Source: Bacillota bacterium
GTDB lineage: Bacteria > Bacillota > Sulfobacillia > JAIMAT01
Assembly: GCA_029961055.1 (NCBI GenBank)
Contig: JASBVM010000005.1
Location: 129,487-193,486 of the forward strand
DNA: 64,000 nucleotides
Reading direction: 5' to 3'
The notes beneath the pieces are model-generated. The model was not told the origin of the DNA and did no database searches. It saw nothing but the letters and a program-made list of their open reading frames with translations. A program made the translations under genes and the position numbers. Below are positions 26,401-35,105 of this stretch, piece after piece; positions within the stretch are counted from its first letter, which is position 1; each line of letters starts with the position of its first letter.

Positions 26401-27423
26401 GACATAGCGGGCGGGCGAGCCCGGGAGAAGGCGGACGCGCCCGTGCCGCTGGAGCCAGCGCAGGTGCGCCAGCGTCTCCCCCAGGGCGAAGAGCTGCTGC
26501 TCCTCGGCCAGGTCGGGGGAGAAGAGCTGGGGGAGCAGCTCGTAGGCGGTGGCGGGTCGCCCCTCCACCAGCCGGCGGCAGAGCTCCAGGCGCCGGCGGT
26601 GGTGCGCCTGGAGCTCCCGCAGGCGACCGGCCAGGTCCTCCAGCGAGCTGCGGTGGGCAGGCAGCACCCGCCGCACGCGAAGACGTTCCAGCCTCTCCAG
26701 GGAGCCGAGGTACTCCTCCAGAGGCTCCACGCTTCCGGAAGGCCAGAGGCTGATGTTGGGCGTGATCCCTCCGAGGACGTGGTCGCCGCTCAGGAGGAAG
26801 CCCGGCTCGGGCAGGTGGACCACCAGATGGCCGGCCGTGTGGCCGGGTGTCCAGAGCGCCACCGCCGGATGCGGCCCGAAGCGGAAGGCCGCCCCGTCAT
26901 GGAGCGGCTCGAGGTGCGAGATCGGATGGGACGGCTTGGCCAGAAAGGCGTTGGCGGCCATCAGCCCGTCCACCGCCTCCTCCGGGATCCCGTTCTCCAC
27001 GAGGTGGCGCCGCAGCCGCCGGCTGGCGCCGGCCAGCCGGGAGGAGGAGGTCGTGCTGGCCTGCCGGATCAGGGGGAGCTCCCGGGCATGGGCCAGGACG
27101 CGGCCGCCCCACCGCTCCACCAGCCAGCCGGCCAGCCCCAGGTGGTCGGGATGGAAGTGGGTGACCACCACCCGCTCCAGCACGCCGGCGGTCCAGCCCA
27201 GAGCCCTCGCCGCCTCCTCCCAGAGGCGGCGGGCGGGCGGCCAGTCGAATCCCGGGTCGAGGACGCTCCAGCGCCCGTCGCCGGCCTGGGCGAGGTAGCT
27301 GTTGGTCCAGCCCAGCGGGCCGGGCATGGGCGGGCGGAGGACCAGGAGGCCCGCCTCCAGGCGTTCGAGCCCCGGATCGGGTCGGGAAGCGGGCCCTTCC
27401 GCGCGCTGCCGCCCCGGGCTCAC
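26392..27423 (-). CDS. MBL-fold metallohydrolase
   Basis: About 343 residues. The metal-binding motif THFHPDHLGLAGW (HxHxDH), GHTAGH and LSGDHVLGG define a metallo-beta-lactamase hydrolase of the glyoxalase II / RNase Z-like group. A C-terminal helical extension (HRRRLELCRRL ... LAHLRWLQRHGRV) looks like the LACTB2-type domain, a winged-helix-like tail. The substrate could be a thioester or lactone; it is not known. The GTG at 27423 overlaps the stop of the upstream nitrilase-like gene by 4 bases; an earlier GTG at 27438 is possible. Third gene of a minus-strand operon with manC. Confidence 0.83.
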   Translation of the reverse strand: MSPGRQRAEGPASRPDPGLERLEAGLLVLRPPMPGPLGWTNSYLAQAGDGRWSVLDPGFDWPPARRLWEEAARALGWTAGVLERVVVTHFHPDHLGLAGWLVERWGGRVLAHARELPLIRQASTTSSSRLAGASRRLRRHLVENGIPEEAVDGLMAANAFLAKPSHPISHLEPLHDGAAFRFGPHPAVALWTPGHTAGHLVVHLPEPGFLLSGDHVLGGITPNISLWPSGSVEPLEEYLGSLERLERLRVRRVLPAHRSSLEDLAGRLRELQAHHRRRLELCRRLVEGRPATAYELLPQLFSPDLAEEQQLFALGETLAHLRWLQRHGRVRLLPGSPARYVAR

Positions 27424-28328
27424 AGCTGGATCGTCCACGGGTACTCGTCCACCACCGGCTCCAGGTCCAGCACCGACATCGGGATGCTGAAGCGGCCGCC
27501 GTCGCGGTCGGTGAGCTCCGCCATGCGCACGAAGTTGGGCGCGACCTCGTCCGGATAGACCACCGTGTTCCTCCGGAAGAGGCGCATGCGCGCGAAGGCG
27601 TCAGGAAGCGGACCGGGCGTCCCCTGGGCGGCGCGCACCTCCTCCACCCGGCGCGCCACCGGGGGGCGGCCGGGCCTCTCTTCCTGGTAGGCGTTGACGA
27701 AGACGGTCTCCTGCCAGAGCGGGCCCCGGAAGGCCGCCAGCACCTCGCGCACCGCCCGCTCGGCGCCGCGGCCGAAGTTGCCGGGGATCACCGCCACCTG
27801 CGCCCGCAGCACCTCCGGATCGGCCACGCTGAGGAGCGGCAGGTAGACGTCGCTGCAGATCAGGAAGAGGGCCGTCAACGGCTCCTCCCCGCCGGGCGGC
27901 CGCAGGCGGACGCGGTGGAGCCGGCGGTACGGCCGGACGCCGATCTCCGCGAAGCGGGGGTCGTAGTGCCGCTGCTCGAAGGACTGGACGGTCACCTTGG
28001 CCTGCGGGGTGTGCAGCTCGCCGTGCCGCGTCACCACCACCAGCGTGTTGTAGGCGGCGCCCGGCTCGGCGCCCGGCAGGCGGCCTCCCACCTCCTCCGG
28101 GACCAGATTGAGGGTGGTGATCAGGTTGAGGCCGAGGCGGCGCGCGGCCTCGCTCAGGGCGGCCAGCGCCGCCCTCGAGGCGTCGCGGGTGTAGGCCAGG
28201 TACTCGGGGAGGACGACGCAGGCGCCTGCCGGCGCGTCAAGGCGCTCCAGGCGCTCCAGCGCCTGGCCGAGCACCTCGGGCTCCGGCCCCATCCTGTAGG
28301 CCAGCGGCAGCCAGACCGGCCCGCTCAC
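27420..28328 (-). CDS. Carbon-nitrogen hydrolase (nitrilase-superfamily-like) protein
   Basis: 302 residues. The three catalytic positions of the nitrilase fold can be placed: Glu in VVLPEYLAY, Lys in TPQAKVTVQ and Cys in FLICSDVYLP, followed by AQVAVIPGNFG. Members hydrolyse amides or nitriles, or transfer acyl groups. Sequence around each residue is unusual, and the C-terminal part (GRFSIPMSVLDLEPVVDEYPW) is not one I recognise, so this is a divergent member. It lies between manC and an MBL hydrolase, overlapping both by 4 bases (GTGA), so the three are probably made together. The substrate is unknown. Confidence 0.62.
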   Translation of the reverse strand: MSGPVWLPLAYRMGPEPEVLGQALERLERLDAPAGACVVLPEYLAYTRDASRAALAALSEAARRLGLNLITTLNLVPEEVGGRLPGAEPGAAYNTLVVVTRHGELHTPQAKVTVQSFEQRHYDPRFAEIGVRPYRRLHRVRLRPPGGEEPLTALFLICSDVYLPLLSVADPEVLRAQVAVIPGNFGRGAERAVREVLAAFRGPLWQETVFVNAYQEERPGRPPVARRVEEVRAAQGTPGPLPDAFARMRLFRRNTVVYPDEVAPNFVRMAELTDRDGGRFSIPMSVLDLEPVVDEYPWTIQL

Positions 28329-29521
28329 GGCCGGCCGGCCCCCGCTCCCGGTGCCGCCCGGCCCGCCGCGGGCGCCGTGGGTGCCGCCCCCCAGGGCGCT
28401 CCCGCCTCGGGCGCCGGGTTCTCCGCCGGCGGGCGCTCGCCCACATCGTCCACCAGCCGCCCGTAGCCCTGGCGCCGGAGGGCGGCCAGAAGCTCCTTCC
28501 AGTCCGCCGCCCGCGCCTTGGGTGCCACCACGGTGACGCGCGGGGTATGGACGGTGAGCAGGTCCTGCGTGCCGAAGGCGATCAGCATGTGCCCCGCTTC
28601 CTCGTTGTGGAGGGTGCAGCCCGTCGCCGCCAGCGCCAGCCCCTCCCCCCAGACGCGGTTCCCGCGCTCGTCCGCCTCGGTCAGCCGGTCCAGCGCCGCC
28701 CAGCTGCCCACGTCGTCCCAGGTGAAACGGCCCGGGACCACGGCTACGTCGCCGCCCAGGCGCGCCTCGTCCTGCATGACGCCGAAGTCGATGCTGATGG
28801 CCGGGAGCCCGGCGAAGAGGGCGGCCCTCTCCTCGGGCGGCGCCTCCCAGGCTCGCTCCAGACCTTCGCGCAGCGTGGGCAGCCGCCGCCCGATCGCCTC
28901 CAGGATGCTGCGCGCCTGCCAGACGAAGATGCCGCTGTTCCAGAGGTAGCTCCCTTCCTCCAGGAAGCGGAGCGCCGTCTCCGTGTCCGGCTTCTCCACG
29001 AAGCGGTCCACCCGATAGGCGCCCTCCACCGCCCCCAGCGGCCCGCCCAGGTGGATGTAGCCGTAGCCGGTCTCGGGCCGGGAGGGCCGGATGCCCAGCG
29101 TCACCAGCGCCCCCCGGCGCGCCGCCTGGACGGCCCGGTCGACGGCCAGCGCGAAGGGATCCAGGTCGGAGAGGTAATGGTCGGCGGGCATCATCACCAG
29201 GACGGCCTCCGGGTCGGCGGCCAGCAGATGGAGCGCCGCCCAGCCGATCCCCGCCGCCGTGTCGCGGCGGACCGGCTCCAGGATCAGGCGCCTCGCCACC
29301 AGCGCCGGAGGAAGCTGGTCCCTCAGCAACGCCTCGTACTCGGCGGCGCTGGAGACCCAGATCCGCTCCTCCGGCACCAGGGCGCGCGCCCGCTGGAGCG
29401 CCTCCTGGAGGAGCGTCCGCTGCCCGAAGAGGCGGATGAACTGCTTGGGCACCGTGGGCGTCGAACGCGGCCAGAAGCGCTCCCCCCGGCCACCCGCCAG
29501 GATGACCACATGCTCGGCCAT
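28325..29521 (-). CDS. manC: Mannose-1-phosphate guanylyltransferase
   Basis: 398 residues. EHVVILAGGRGERFWPRST, then PKQFIRLFG, is the nucleotidyltransferase signature; LILEPVRRDTAAGIG, MPADHYLSD, FVEKPD, SGIFVW and FTWDDVGSW are typical of GDP-mannose pyrophosphorylase. It makes GDP-mannose for glycans. There is no C-terminal phosphomannose isomerase domain; instead the last about 40 residues are an Ala/Pro/Gly-rich tail. The ATG at 29521 follows GTGGAGGTGGAACG. It is first in a minus-strand operon and divergent from the SpoIIP fusion gene. Confidence 0.92.
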   Translation of the reverse strand: MAEHVVILAGGRGERFWPRSTPTVPKQFIRLFGQRTLLQEALQRARALVPEERIWVSSAAEYEALLRDQLPPALVARRLILEPVRRDTAAGIGWAALHLLAADPEAVLVMMPADHYLSDLDPFALAVDRAVQAARRGALVTLGIRPSRPETGYGYIHLGGPLGAVEGAYRVDRFVEKPDTETALRFLEEGSYLWNSGIFVWQARSILEAIGRRLPTLREGLERAWEAPPEERAALFAGLPAISIDFGVMQDEARLGGDVAVVPGRFTWDDVGSWAALDRLTEADERGNRVWGEGLALAATGCTLHNEEAGHMLIAFGTQDLLTVHTPRVTVVAPKARAADWKELLAALRRQGYGRLVDDVGERPPAENPAPEAGAPWGAAPTAPAAGRAAPGAGAGRP

Positions 29522-29714
29522 CGTTCCACCTCCACGATCAGGCGGCTTCGGCGTGGGACGGCTCTGCTCCTCTCTCGACGCCGGATCGGGCGCCGGGAGA
29601 CCGGCGCCGGCGACCGGGGCCGGCGACCGCCTTCGAGGGCGGCGGCCCCCGGATGCCGGCCGGCTCCGGGCGGGCAGGCTAGAGCGCGAGCTCTCACGGG
29701 GAGGTGGGCCCAAG

Positions 29715-31790
29715 CTGCCGGACGTCTGGCCCGTCGGCTCGATCCTGGCCGTGGGCGCCCTGGCCGCCCTCTCCCTGGGGGCGGGCCAGCACGTCCTCGA
29801 GGCCCTCGGGCTGGCTCCACGCCAGGCCTGGCTTCTCCTCTCCCTGCTGGCGGTCAGCGGCTGGATCCCTTCCGTCGCCTGGGGGTCGGTCCGGTTCAAC
29901 CCGGCCGCCACCCTGATCCCCCTGGGGATCAGCCTCTACCTCCTGCTGGGGGCCGACCGGCGCGAGGAGAAGGCGCATGCGGCCGTCGCCTCGGTCCTCA
30001 CCCTCTCCGTGGTCTTCGCCGGCGACCAGCTCCTGCCCGCCGACCCCGGTGCGGGGCAGGGCGCCCTCTCCACCTTCGCCGACCCGACCTGGGCTCCGGG
30101 CCTGGCGGGCGGGCTGCTGGGCGCGCTCCTGGGCGGCTCCGTACGGGGCGCCTACGTCGCCGCCACGCTGGCGGTGCTGGGGAACGACCTGGTCTCGGTC
30201 TTCCTGGCCTCGCTGGTGGCGGTGCCCGGCGCCCTCGCCGCCCTGGGCGGGGCGGGGGTCCTGGACAGCACGGTGATCGCCGGCTTCGTCGCGGTCCTCC
30301 TGACCGAGGGCTTCCGCTGGCTCCGCGCCCGCCTGCTGCCGCCGGCCCGGGGGCGACGCCGACGGCTGGCCCGGCGGCCCGCGCGGGCGTGGAGGCGGTA
30401 TACGCGCCGCCCGCTGCCCGCAGCGGGCGGTCCGGGGCGGGGCGGGCTCAGCCTGGGCGTGGCGCTCGTCCTGCTGGTGGGCGGCTGGTGGGCCGGGCCT
30501 TACGGGCCGGACGCGCTGGCCCGGGGAGGGCCCTGGGGGGACGAGCGGCTCTCCGGGCCGCCCGTGGCCCTGCGGGCTCCGTCGGCCCTGCTCTGGCGGA
30601 CCGGGCGCCTGCTCGGCGCAGGCGACGCCTGGTCCTCGCCGCGGGGACGCTGGTACCGGGTGGTGCGGGTGGAGGGGGGGACGGCCTGGGCCGAGCCCGT
30701 GGAGGCACCCCGCCGTCCGGGAAGCCCCCTTTCCCGGGCCGGACCGGCGGGAGGGCAGGCACCCGGCGGCCGGGAGGCGGGGAGACGGCGCGTCGCGGTG
30801 GGGGCGCCGCCCCGCCAGCTGCGCGTGGGCCTCTACGTCACCCACAACGACGAGGCGTACACCGCCGGCCGAGGCGAAGCGGGGCCCCGGACCGTGGAGG
30901 AGGCGGCCAGCCACCTGGCTCGCAGGCTGGCGGCGGAGGGACTGGCCGCCCGCTTCGACCCGAGCCTCCACCTTCCCCACGATCGGGGCGCCTACCGGCG
31001 TTCGCGGCGGAGCGCCCTCGCCCTCCTGGCCCGGGGAGGAAGCTCCATCCTCCTGGACGTCCACCGCGAACTGGCGCCCCAGGGAGCGGTCGACGTCCCC
31101 GGGCTGGGACGGGCGGCTCCGGTGGTGCTGGTGGTCGGGCGGGGCGACCCGCACTACGCGGCCAACCTGGCCTTCGCCCGCCAGCTGCGGGAGCTGGCGG
31201 CCGGCCGTTATCCGGGGCTGGTGAGCGGCATCCTCCTGACCGCCGGGGATTACAACCAGGACCTCTCACCCTTTGCGCTCCTCCTGGAGCTGGGTGCCTC
31301 CGACAGCCGCCCCGCGGAGGTGGACCGTTCGATCCGGGGCCTGGCCGCGCTCCTGGCCGACTGGAGCCGCGCGCGGCAGCCTCCGGAGGGCGGCCGCCGA
31401 GCCCCCGCGGCGGGGCCGGCCCCGGCCTATCGACCCGCTCCGGCGGCGAGGCGGGCGGCCACGGAGGCGGGCACCCAGTTCATCCCGTCGGGCACGTCCA
31501 GGTGGGTGGCGTCGTCCCCGGGAACGCCGGTCACGCCGAACTGCCAGACGATGGAGTCGCTCGCGGGGTCGATGACGACGACGCGGTGGTCGGCGTCGTC
31601 GTTGACGGCGACCAACCCGTTGGGCAGGCGGATGGCCAGGGAGGGCAGGCGGAGCCTGCCCGCTCCCGAGACCGGGGCGTACCGCCAGAGCACCTTCCCG
31701 CTGGTCGTCACGCGCAGCACCTGGCCGGGGTCGGTGTACCCCGCCACCAGGATGCTGCCGTCGGGCAGCAGCTGCGCGTCGGAGGGGTAG
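29715..31790 (+). CDS. spoIIP: Membrane protein with DUF1614-like N terminus fused to stage II sporulation protein P (SpoIIP)
   Basis: About 691 residues. Residues about 8-210 have six likely membrane helices (for example AWLLLSLLAVSGWIPSVAWG, then VLDSTVIAGFVAVLLTEGF) and resemble DUF1614. A basic linker and one more helix (GVALVLLVGGWWAG, about 250) lead to a SpoIIP domain at about 370-555: GLYVTHNDEAYT, SSILLDVHREL, RYPGLVSGILL, DYNQDLSPFALLLELG. SpoIIP is an amidase/endopeptidase that thins septal peptidoglycan during engulfment. The best Shine-Dalgarno (GGGGAGGTGGG) points to CTG 29715; GTG 29553 and GTG 29751 are alternatives. The frame continues 364 bases into the antisense of the next gene; these last about 120 residues are probably not conserved. 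Confidence 0.72.
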   Translation: MPDVWPVGSILAVGALAALSLGAGQHVLEALGLAPRQAWLLLSLLAVSGWIPSVAWGSVRFNPAATLIPLGISLYLLLGADRREEKAHAAVASVLTLSVVFAGDQLLPADPGAGQGALSTFADPTWAPGLAGGLLGALLGGSVRGAYVAATLAVLGNDLVSVFLASLVAVPGALAALGGAGVLDSTVIAGFVAVLLTEGFRWLRARLLPPARGRRRRLARRPARAWRRYTRRPLPAAGGPGRGGLSLGVALVLLVGGWWAGPYGPDALARGGPWGDERLSGPPVALRAPSALLWRTGRLLGAGDAWSSPRGRWYRVVRVEGGTAWAEPVEAPRRPGSPLSRAGPAGGQAPGGREAGRRRVAVGAPPRQLRVGLYVTHNDEAYTAGRGEAGPRTVEEAASHLARRLAAEGLAARFDPSLHLPHDRGAYRRSRRSALALLARGGSSILLDVHRELAPQGAVDVPGLGRAAPVVLVVGRGDPHYAANLAFARQLRELAAGRYPGLVSGILLTAGDYNQDLSPFALLLELGASDSRPAEVDRSIRGLAALLADWSRARQPPEGGRRAPAAGPAPAYRPAPAARRAATEAGTQFIPSGTSRWVASSPGTPVTPNCQTMESLAGSMTTTRWSASSLTATNPLGRRMAREGRRSLPAPETGAYRQSTFPLVVTRSTWPGSVYPATRMLPSGSSCASEG

Positions 31791-32659
31791 GTCAGTCCGG
31801 GCAGCTTCAGATCCCAGAGCACCTGCCCCCGGGGGGAGAGCCGGAGGACGTGGGAGCCGCCGATCTCGGTCACCAGCATGCCGCCGTCGGGAAGCGGGGT
31901 GTCCCCGTTGGGGCTGGCGAGGTAGCGGGGCGGCCGGTGGAGGCAGGCGCCGGTGGTCCCGATCTGCCGCACCACGCGGCCGTCCGGGGCGATGAAGAGG
32001 ATCCGGCAGTTGCGGATGTCGGCGACCGTCGTGGTTCCCTGGGGTACCCCGGCCAGCCGTGCCTCCTTCGGGCTGAGGCGGTAAGCGTCGTCGGGGCCGT
32101 TCAGGTAGCCCCGGGCGGCACCCGGCACCCCGGGGTGGCCGTAGTGCCAGAGGACACGCCCGCTCACCGGGTCGATCTCCGCGATGACGTGGTGGTCTTC
32201 CTCGTTGGTGATGATGCTGCCGTACCCGGGCGTGAAGAAGGCGTCGTCGGGGCCGTCGGCGGGCCGGTTGCCGGCCCAGAGCGGGGCGAAGCGGTAGGAC
32301 CAGAGGATCCGCTTCCGCTCGTCCACCAGCAGCAGGCGGTGGTTGTAGCGGTCGGCGATCAGGAGCGCCCCGCCGGCCAGGGGGCCCGACCCGCCGGGGG
32401 AGACCTCGCCCGCCGCGGCGCCTCGTCCGCCGTTGGCGGCGGCGCCGGAAGCGGCGGCCGTACCGCCGCCCCCCTTCGCGGCCTGGACCGGGTGGCCGGC
32501 CGCTGCGTGCCGGGAGGAAGCGGGCGCCGCCTGCCCGGAGCAGGCGGCCAGGGCGCCCAGGAGGAGGGCGAGCAACCCGTACCAACGGAAGCGCGCGCGG
32601 AAGCGCCCGCGCGCCGATCGCGCCACCGGTGCCGGTGGGACCCGGGGATCCGTCCGCAT
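31427..32659 (-). CDS. Predicted lipoprotein with beta-propeller (PQQ/NHL-like) repeats
   Basis: 410 residues. A lipoprotein signal (RWYGLLALLLGALAAC, lipobox LAAC, Cys at about 34) and a low-complexity Ala/Gly linker are followed by repeated blades such as ALLIADRYNHRLLLVD, HHVIAEIDPVSGRVLWHYG, GSHVLRLSPRGQVLWDL and GQVLRVTTSGKVLWRY. Such repeats form a beta-propeller; the family often binds PQQ or other ligands, or acts as a scaffold outside the cell. No catalytic residues can be named. The ATG at 32659 follows GGGAGGGGACGCAC; earlier in-frame ATGs lack this. Its 3' end lies over the tail of the SpoIIP fusion. Confidence 0.78.
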   Translation of the reverse strand: MRTDPRVPPAPVARSARGRFRARFRWYGLLALLLGALAACSGQAAPASSRHAAAGHPVQAAKGGGGTAAASGAAANGGRGAAAGEVSPGGSGPLAGGALLIADRYNHRLLLVDERKRILWSYRFAPLWAGNRPADGPDDAFFTPGYGSIITNEEDHHVIAEIDPVSGRVLWHYGHPGVPGAARGYLNGPDDAYRLSPKEARLAGVPQGTTTVADIRNCRILFIAPDGRVVRQIGTTGACLHRPPRYLASPNGDTPLPDGGMLVTEIGGSHVLRLSPRGQVLWDLKLPGLTYPSDAQLLPDGSILVAGYTDPGQVLRVTTSGKVLWRYAPVSGAGRLRLPSLAIRLPNGLVAVNDDADHRVVVIDPASDSIVWQFGVTGVPGDDATHLDVPDGMNWVPASVAARLAAGAGR

Positions 32660-32695
32660 GTGCGTCCCCTCCCGCAGCATCCACAAGCGAGAAGT

Positions 32696-32701
32696 ATTGT
32701 A
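32696..32701 (-). promoter_or_regulatory. Possible -10 element for the lipoprotein gene
   Basis: On the minus strand the bases read TACAAT (within GTATACAATACTT), about 37 bases before the lipoprotein ATG. No convincing -35 hexamer is found at the right distance, so this is a weak call. The same AT-rich patch also serves as the gap before the plus-strand P5C dehydrogenase gene. Confidence 0.35.
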
Positions 32702-32829
32702 TACGTCTTCCCCGTGCTCACCCGGCATGGGGACACCCGGGGACGAGGGGAGAAGCTAAGATGGTCACGATGGACATCCCGGGGGAGCGGGGCCCCGTCC
32801 GGGTCCAGGTCAAGGGGGGATCGAGGAAG

Positions 32830-34377
32830 ATGATGCCGCCTTTTGTCAACGAGCCGGTCACCGACTTCCGCGCGCCGGAGAGGCGGGAGGCCATGGAGCG
32901 CGCGCTGGCACAGGTCCGCTCGGAGTTCGGCCGGCGGTACGACCTGATCATCGGCGGGCGGCCCGTCCGCACCCAGGCGGAGATCCGGTCGACCAACCCG
33001 GCTCGGCCCGACCAGGTCGTCGGTCTCGTGGCGCGCGCGGGGCGCGCGGAGGCGGACCAGGCGCTGGCGGCGGCGGAGGAAGCCTTCCGCACGTGGCAGC
33101 ACTGGGACGCCAGCGCCCGGGCGCGCGTGCTCTGGAAGGCCGCAGCCATCATGCGTCGCCGGAAGCTGGAGCTGGACGCCTGGGAGGTTTACGAGGCGGG
33201 GAAAAGCTGGGTCGAGGCCGACGCGGACGTGGCCGAGGCCATCGACTTCCTCGAGTATTACGGCCGCGAGATGGTCCGCCTCGCCCAGCCGCAGGAGCTG
33301 ACCCGGATCCCGGGCGAGGACAACGAGAACTACTACATACCGCTGGGCGTCGGCCTGATCGTCCCGCCCTGGAACTTCCCGCTGGCCATCCTGACCGGCA
33401 TGACCAGCTCGGCCGTGGTCGCGGGCAACACCGTCATCCTCAAGCCGGCTTCGGCCACGCCCGTGATCGCCGCCAAGTTCATGGAAGTGATGATGGAGGC
33501 GGGGATCCCCGACGGTGTGATCAACTTCCTGCCCGGTCCCGGCGGCGAGGTGGGCGACTACCTGGTCCAGCACCCGCGCATCCGCTTCGTCAGCTTCACC
33601 GGCTCGATGGAGGTGGGCCTCCACATCAACGAGGAGGCGGCCAAGGTCCGTCCCGGCCAGCGCTGGATCAAGCGGGTGGTGGCGGAGATGGGCGGCAAGG
33701 ACGCCATCATCGTCGACGAGACGGCCGACCTCGACGACGCGGTCAACGGGATCATCACCTCCGCCTTCGGCTTCCAGGGACAGAAGTGCTCCGCCGCCTC
33801 GCGGGTGATCGCTCTGGAGCCCGTCTACGACACGCTGCTGGAGAAGCTGGTGGCGGCGGCCAAGGCGATCCGGGTGGGCCGGCCCGACGACCCCGAGACC
33901 TTCATGGGTCCCGTGGTGGACGAGGGCCAGTACAAGAAGATCCTCCAGTACATCGACATCGGACGTTCGGAGGGGCGGCTCGTGGCCGGAGGCCGCGCCA
34001 TCCCGGGCGAGGGCTGGTTCATCGAACCCACCGTCTTCGCCGACGTGCCGCCCGACGCCCGCATCGCGCAGGAAGAGATCTTCGGCCCGGTGCTGGCGGT
34101 CATCCGCGCCCGCGACTTCGACCACGCGCTGGAGATCGCCAACGGCACGGTCTACGGCCTGACCGGCAGCGTCTACAGCCGGAACCGCGAGCGGCTGGAG
34201 AGGGCGCGGCGCGAGTTCCACGTCGGCAACCTCTACTTCAACAGGAAGTCGACCGGCGCGCTGGTGGGCGTCCATCCCTTCGGCGGCTTCAACATGTCCG
34301 GCACCGACTCCAAGACCGGCAGCCACGACTATCTGCTCCTCTTCATGCAGGCCAAGTCCGTGTCGGAGAAGCTCTGA
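32830..34377 (+). CDS. rocA: 1-pyrroline-5-carboxylate dehydrogenase (RocA-type)
   Basis: 515 residues from 32830. It oxidises P5C (glutamate semialdehyde) to glutamate with NAD, the last step of proline and arginine breakdown. [36 protein letters not shown], the catalytic Glu in [11 protein letters not shown] and Cys in [11 protein letters not shown], and [10 protein letters not shown] are all present. Family homology starts near the ATG at 32830, after AAGGGGGG; an earlier ATG at 32761 also has a good Shine-Dalgarno and would add 23 residues. No proline dehydrogenase or arginase gene is next to it. A GC hairpin lies between it and the convergent thioesterase. Confidence 0.94.
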   Translation: MMPPFVNEPVTDFRAPERREAMERALAQVRSEFGRRYDLIIGGRPVRTQAEIRSTNPARPDQVVGLVARAGRAEADQALAAAEEAFRTWQHWDASARARVLWKAAAIMRRRKLELDAWEVYEAGKSWVEADADVAEAIDFLEYYGREMVRLAQPQELTRIPGEDNENYYIPLGVGLIVPPWNFPLAILTGMTSSAVVAGNTVILKPASATPVIAAKFMEVMMEAGIPDGVINFLPGPGGEVGDYLVQHPRIRFVSFTGSMEVGLHINEEAAKVRPGQRWIKRVVAEMGGKDAIIVDETADLDDAVNGIITSAFGFQGQKCSAASRVIALEPVYDTLLEKLVAAAKAIRVGRPDDPETFMGPVVDEGQYKKILQYIDIGRSEGRLVAGGRAIPGEGWFIEPTVFADVPPDARIAQEEIFGPVLAVIRARDFDHALEIANGTVYGLTGSVYSRNRERLERARREFHVGNLYFNRKSTGALVGVHPFGGFNMSGTDSKTGSHDYLLLFMQAKSVSEKL

Positions 34378-34417
34378 GCGCGGAGCCCCCAGGGGAGGCC
34401 GGCCGCGCGGGGCGCGC

Positions 34418-34444
34418 GAGGAAGGGGCTGCGGGCCCCTTCCTC
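34418..34444. terminator. Hairpin between convergent rocA and thioesterase genes
   Basis: An 11-base-pair perfect stem, GAGGAAGGGGC (34418-34428) with GCCCCTTCCTC (34434-34444), and loop TGCGG. It sits between two convergent genes and may serve both. There is no T-run on the plus side, so efficiency as an intrinsic terminator is uncertain. Confidence 0.5.
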
Positions 34445-34877
34445 ACGCCTGGTGGGGGGAGTCGCCCTCCAGGCGCCAGAAGGTGGCGCGGGCGCTGGCC
34501 AGGAGCCTGCCCGACCTCTCCTCGCGGATCTCCGCCTCCATCTCCACCAGGCGGTGCCGTCCGCCCACCCGGTGGGCGCGGACCACCACCGGCTCTCCCA
34601 CCTGGACCGGTTGGCGGTACTCGATGCTCATGCGCGCGGTGACCGCCCGCTCCCCGTCGTGGTAGGCCACGTACGCCATCACCTCGTCCATCAGCGTCGA
34701 GACCAGCCCGCCGTGGACGATGCCCGGCCAGCCGGCATGCCACGGCTGGGGCGTGAAGTGCGCCTCTTCCCAGCCGCCGGCCACGCGCCTCACCTCGAGG
34801 TGGAGACCATGGGGATTCTCGCTCCCGCAGGCGAAGCACCCTTTCTCCGAGCTCAGCGATGCTTCGGGCTCCTGCAT
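34443..34877 (-). CDS. PaaI-family hotdog thioesterase
   Basis: 144 residues. [17 protein letters not shown] at the N terminus and [20 protein letters not shown], with HGG and the acidic Asp, match hotdog thioesterases of the PaaI / 4HBT group, with later [17 protein letters not shown]. They hydrolyse acyl-CoA thioesters; the substrate here is not known. The ATG at 34877 follows AGGGAGGAGG. It diverges from the aconitase gene, with 228 bases between the starts, and converges on rocA. Confidence 0.88.
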   Translation of the reverse strand: MQEPEASLSSEKGCFACGSENPHGLHLEVRRVAGGWEEAHFTPQPWHAGWPGIVHGGLVSTLMDEVMAYVAYHDGERAVTARMSIEYRQPVQVGEPVVVRAHRVGGRHRLVEMEAEIREERSGRLLASARATFWRLEGDSPHQA

Positions 34878-35020
34878 CTCCGCAGCGACCTCCTCCCTTG
34901 CGTCAGGCGAATTCCGTCTCCCCAGGAAGCTGACGGGATCACCGCTACGCCGCCGGCGCTGGCGGTTCCTGCGCATCCCGGCCTCCCGGTGCCCGCCAGC
35001 CGGGGGCGGAAGGCGCCGAG

Positions 35021-35026
35021 TATAAT
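35021..35026 (+). promoter_or_regulatory. -10 element of the aconitase promoter
   Basis: A perfect TATAAT sits 80 bases before the TTG start of the aconitase gene. No matching -35 is evident. The in-frame ATG at 35025 lies within this box and so would be upstream of the transcription start; it is therefore not taken as the start codon. Confidence 0.5.
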
Positions 35027-35105
35027 GAAAGGCGGTCCCGTCGCGAGCGTTCGCGGCGGCGCGCGGCCGGGGGGCTCGGCGCCGCCGCAGAGGGAGGCGC
35101 ACCCC

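Noticed and set aside
35025-35105. ATG at 35025 as start of aconitase
   Set aside because: The codon lies inside the TATAAT box, upstream of the expected transcription start, and the extra residues are not conserved. TTG 35106 has a good Shine-Dalgarno.
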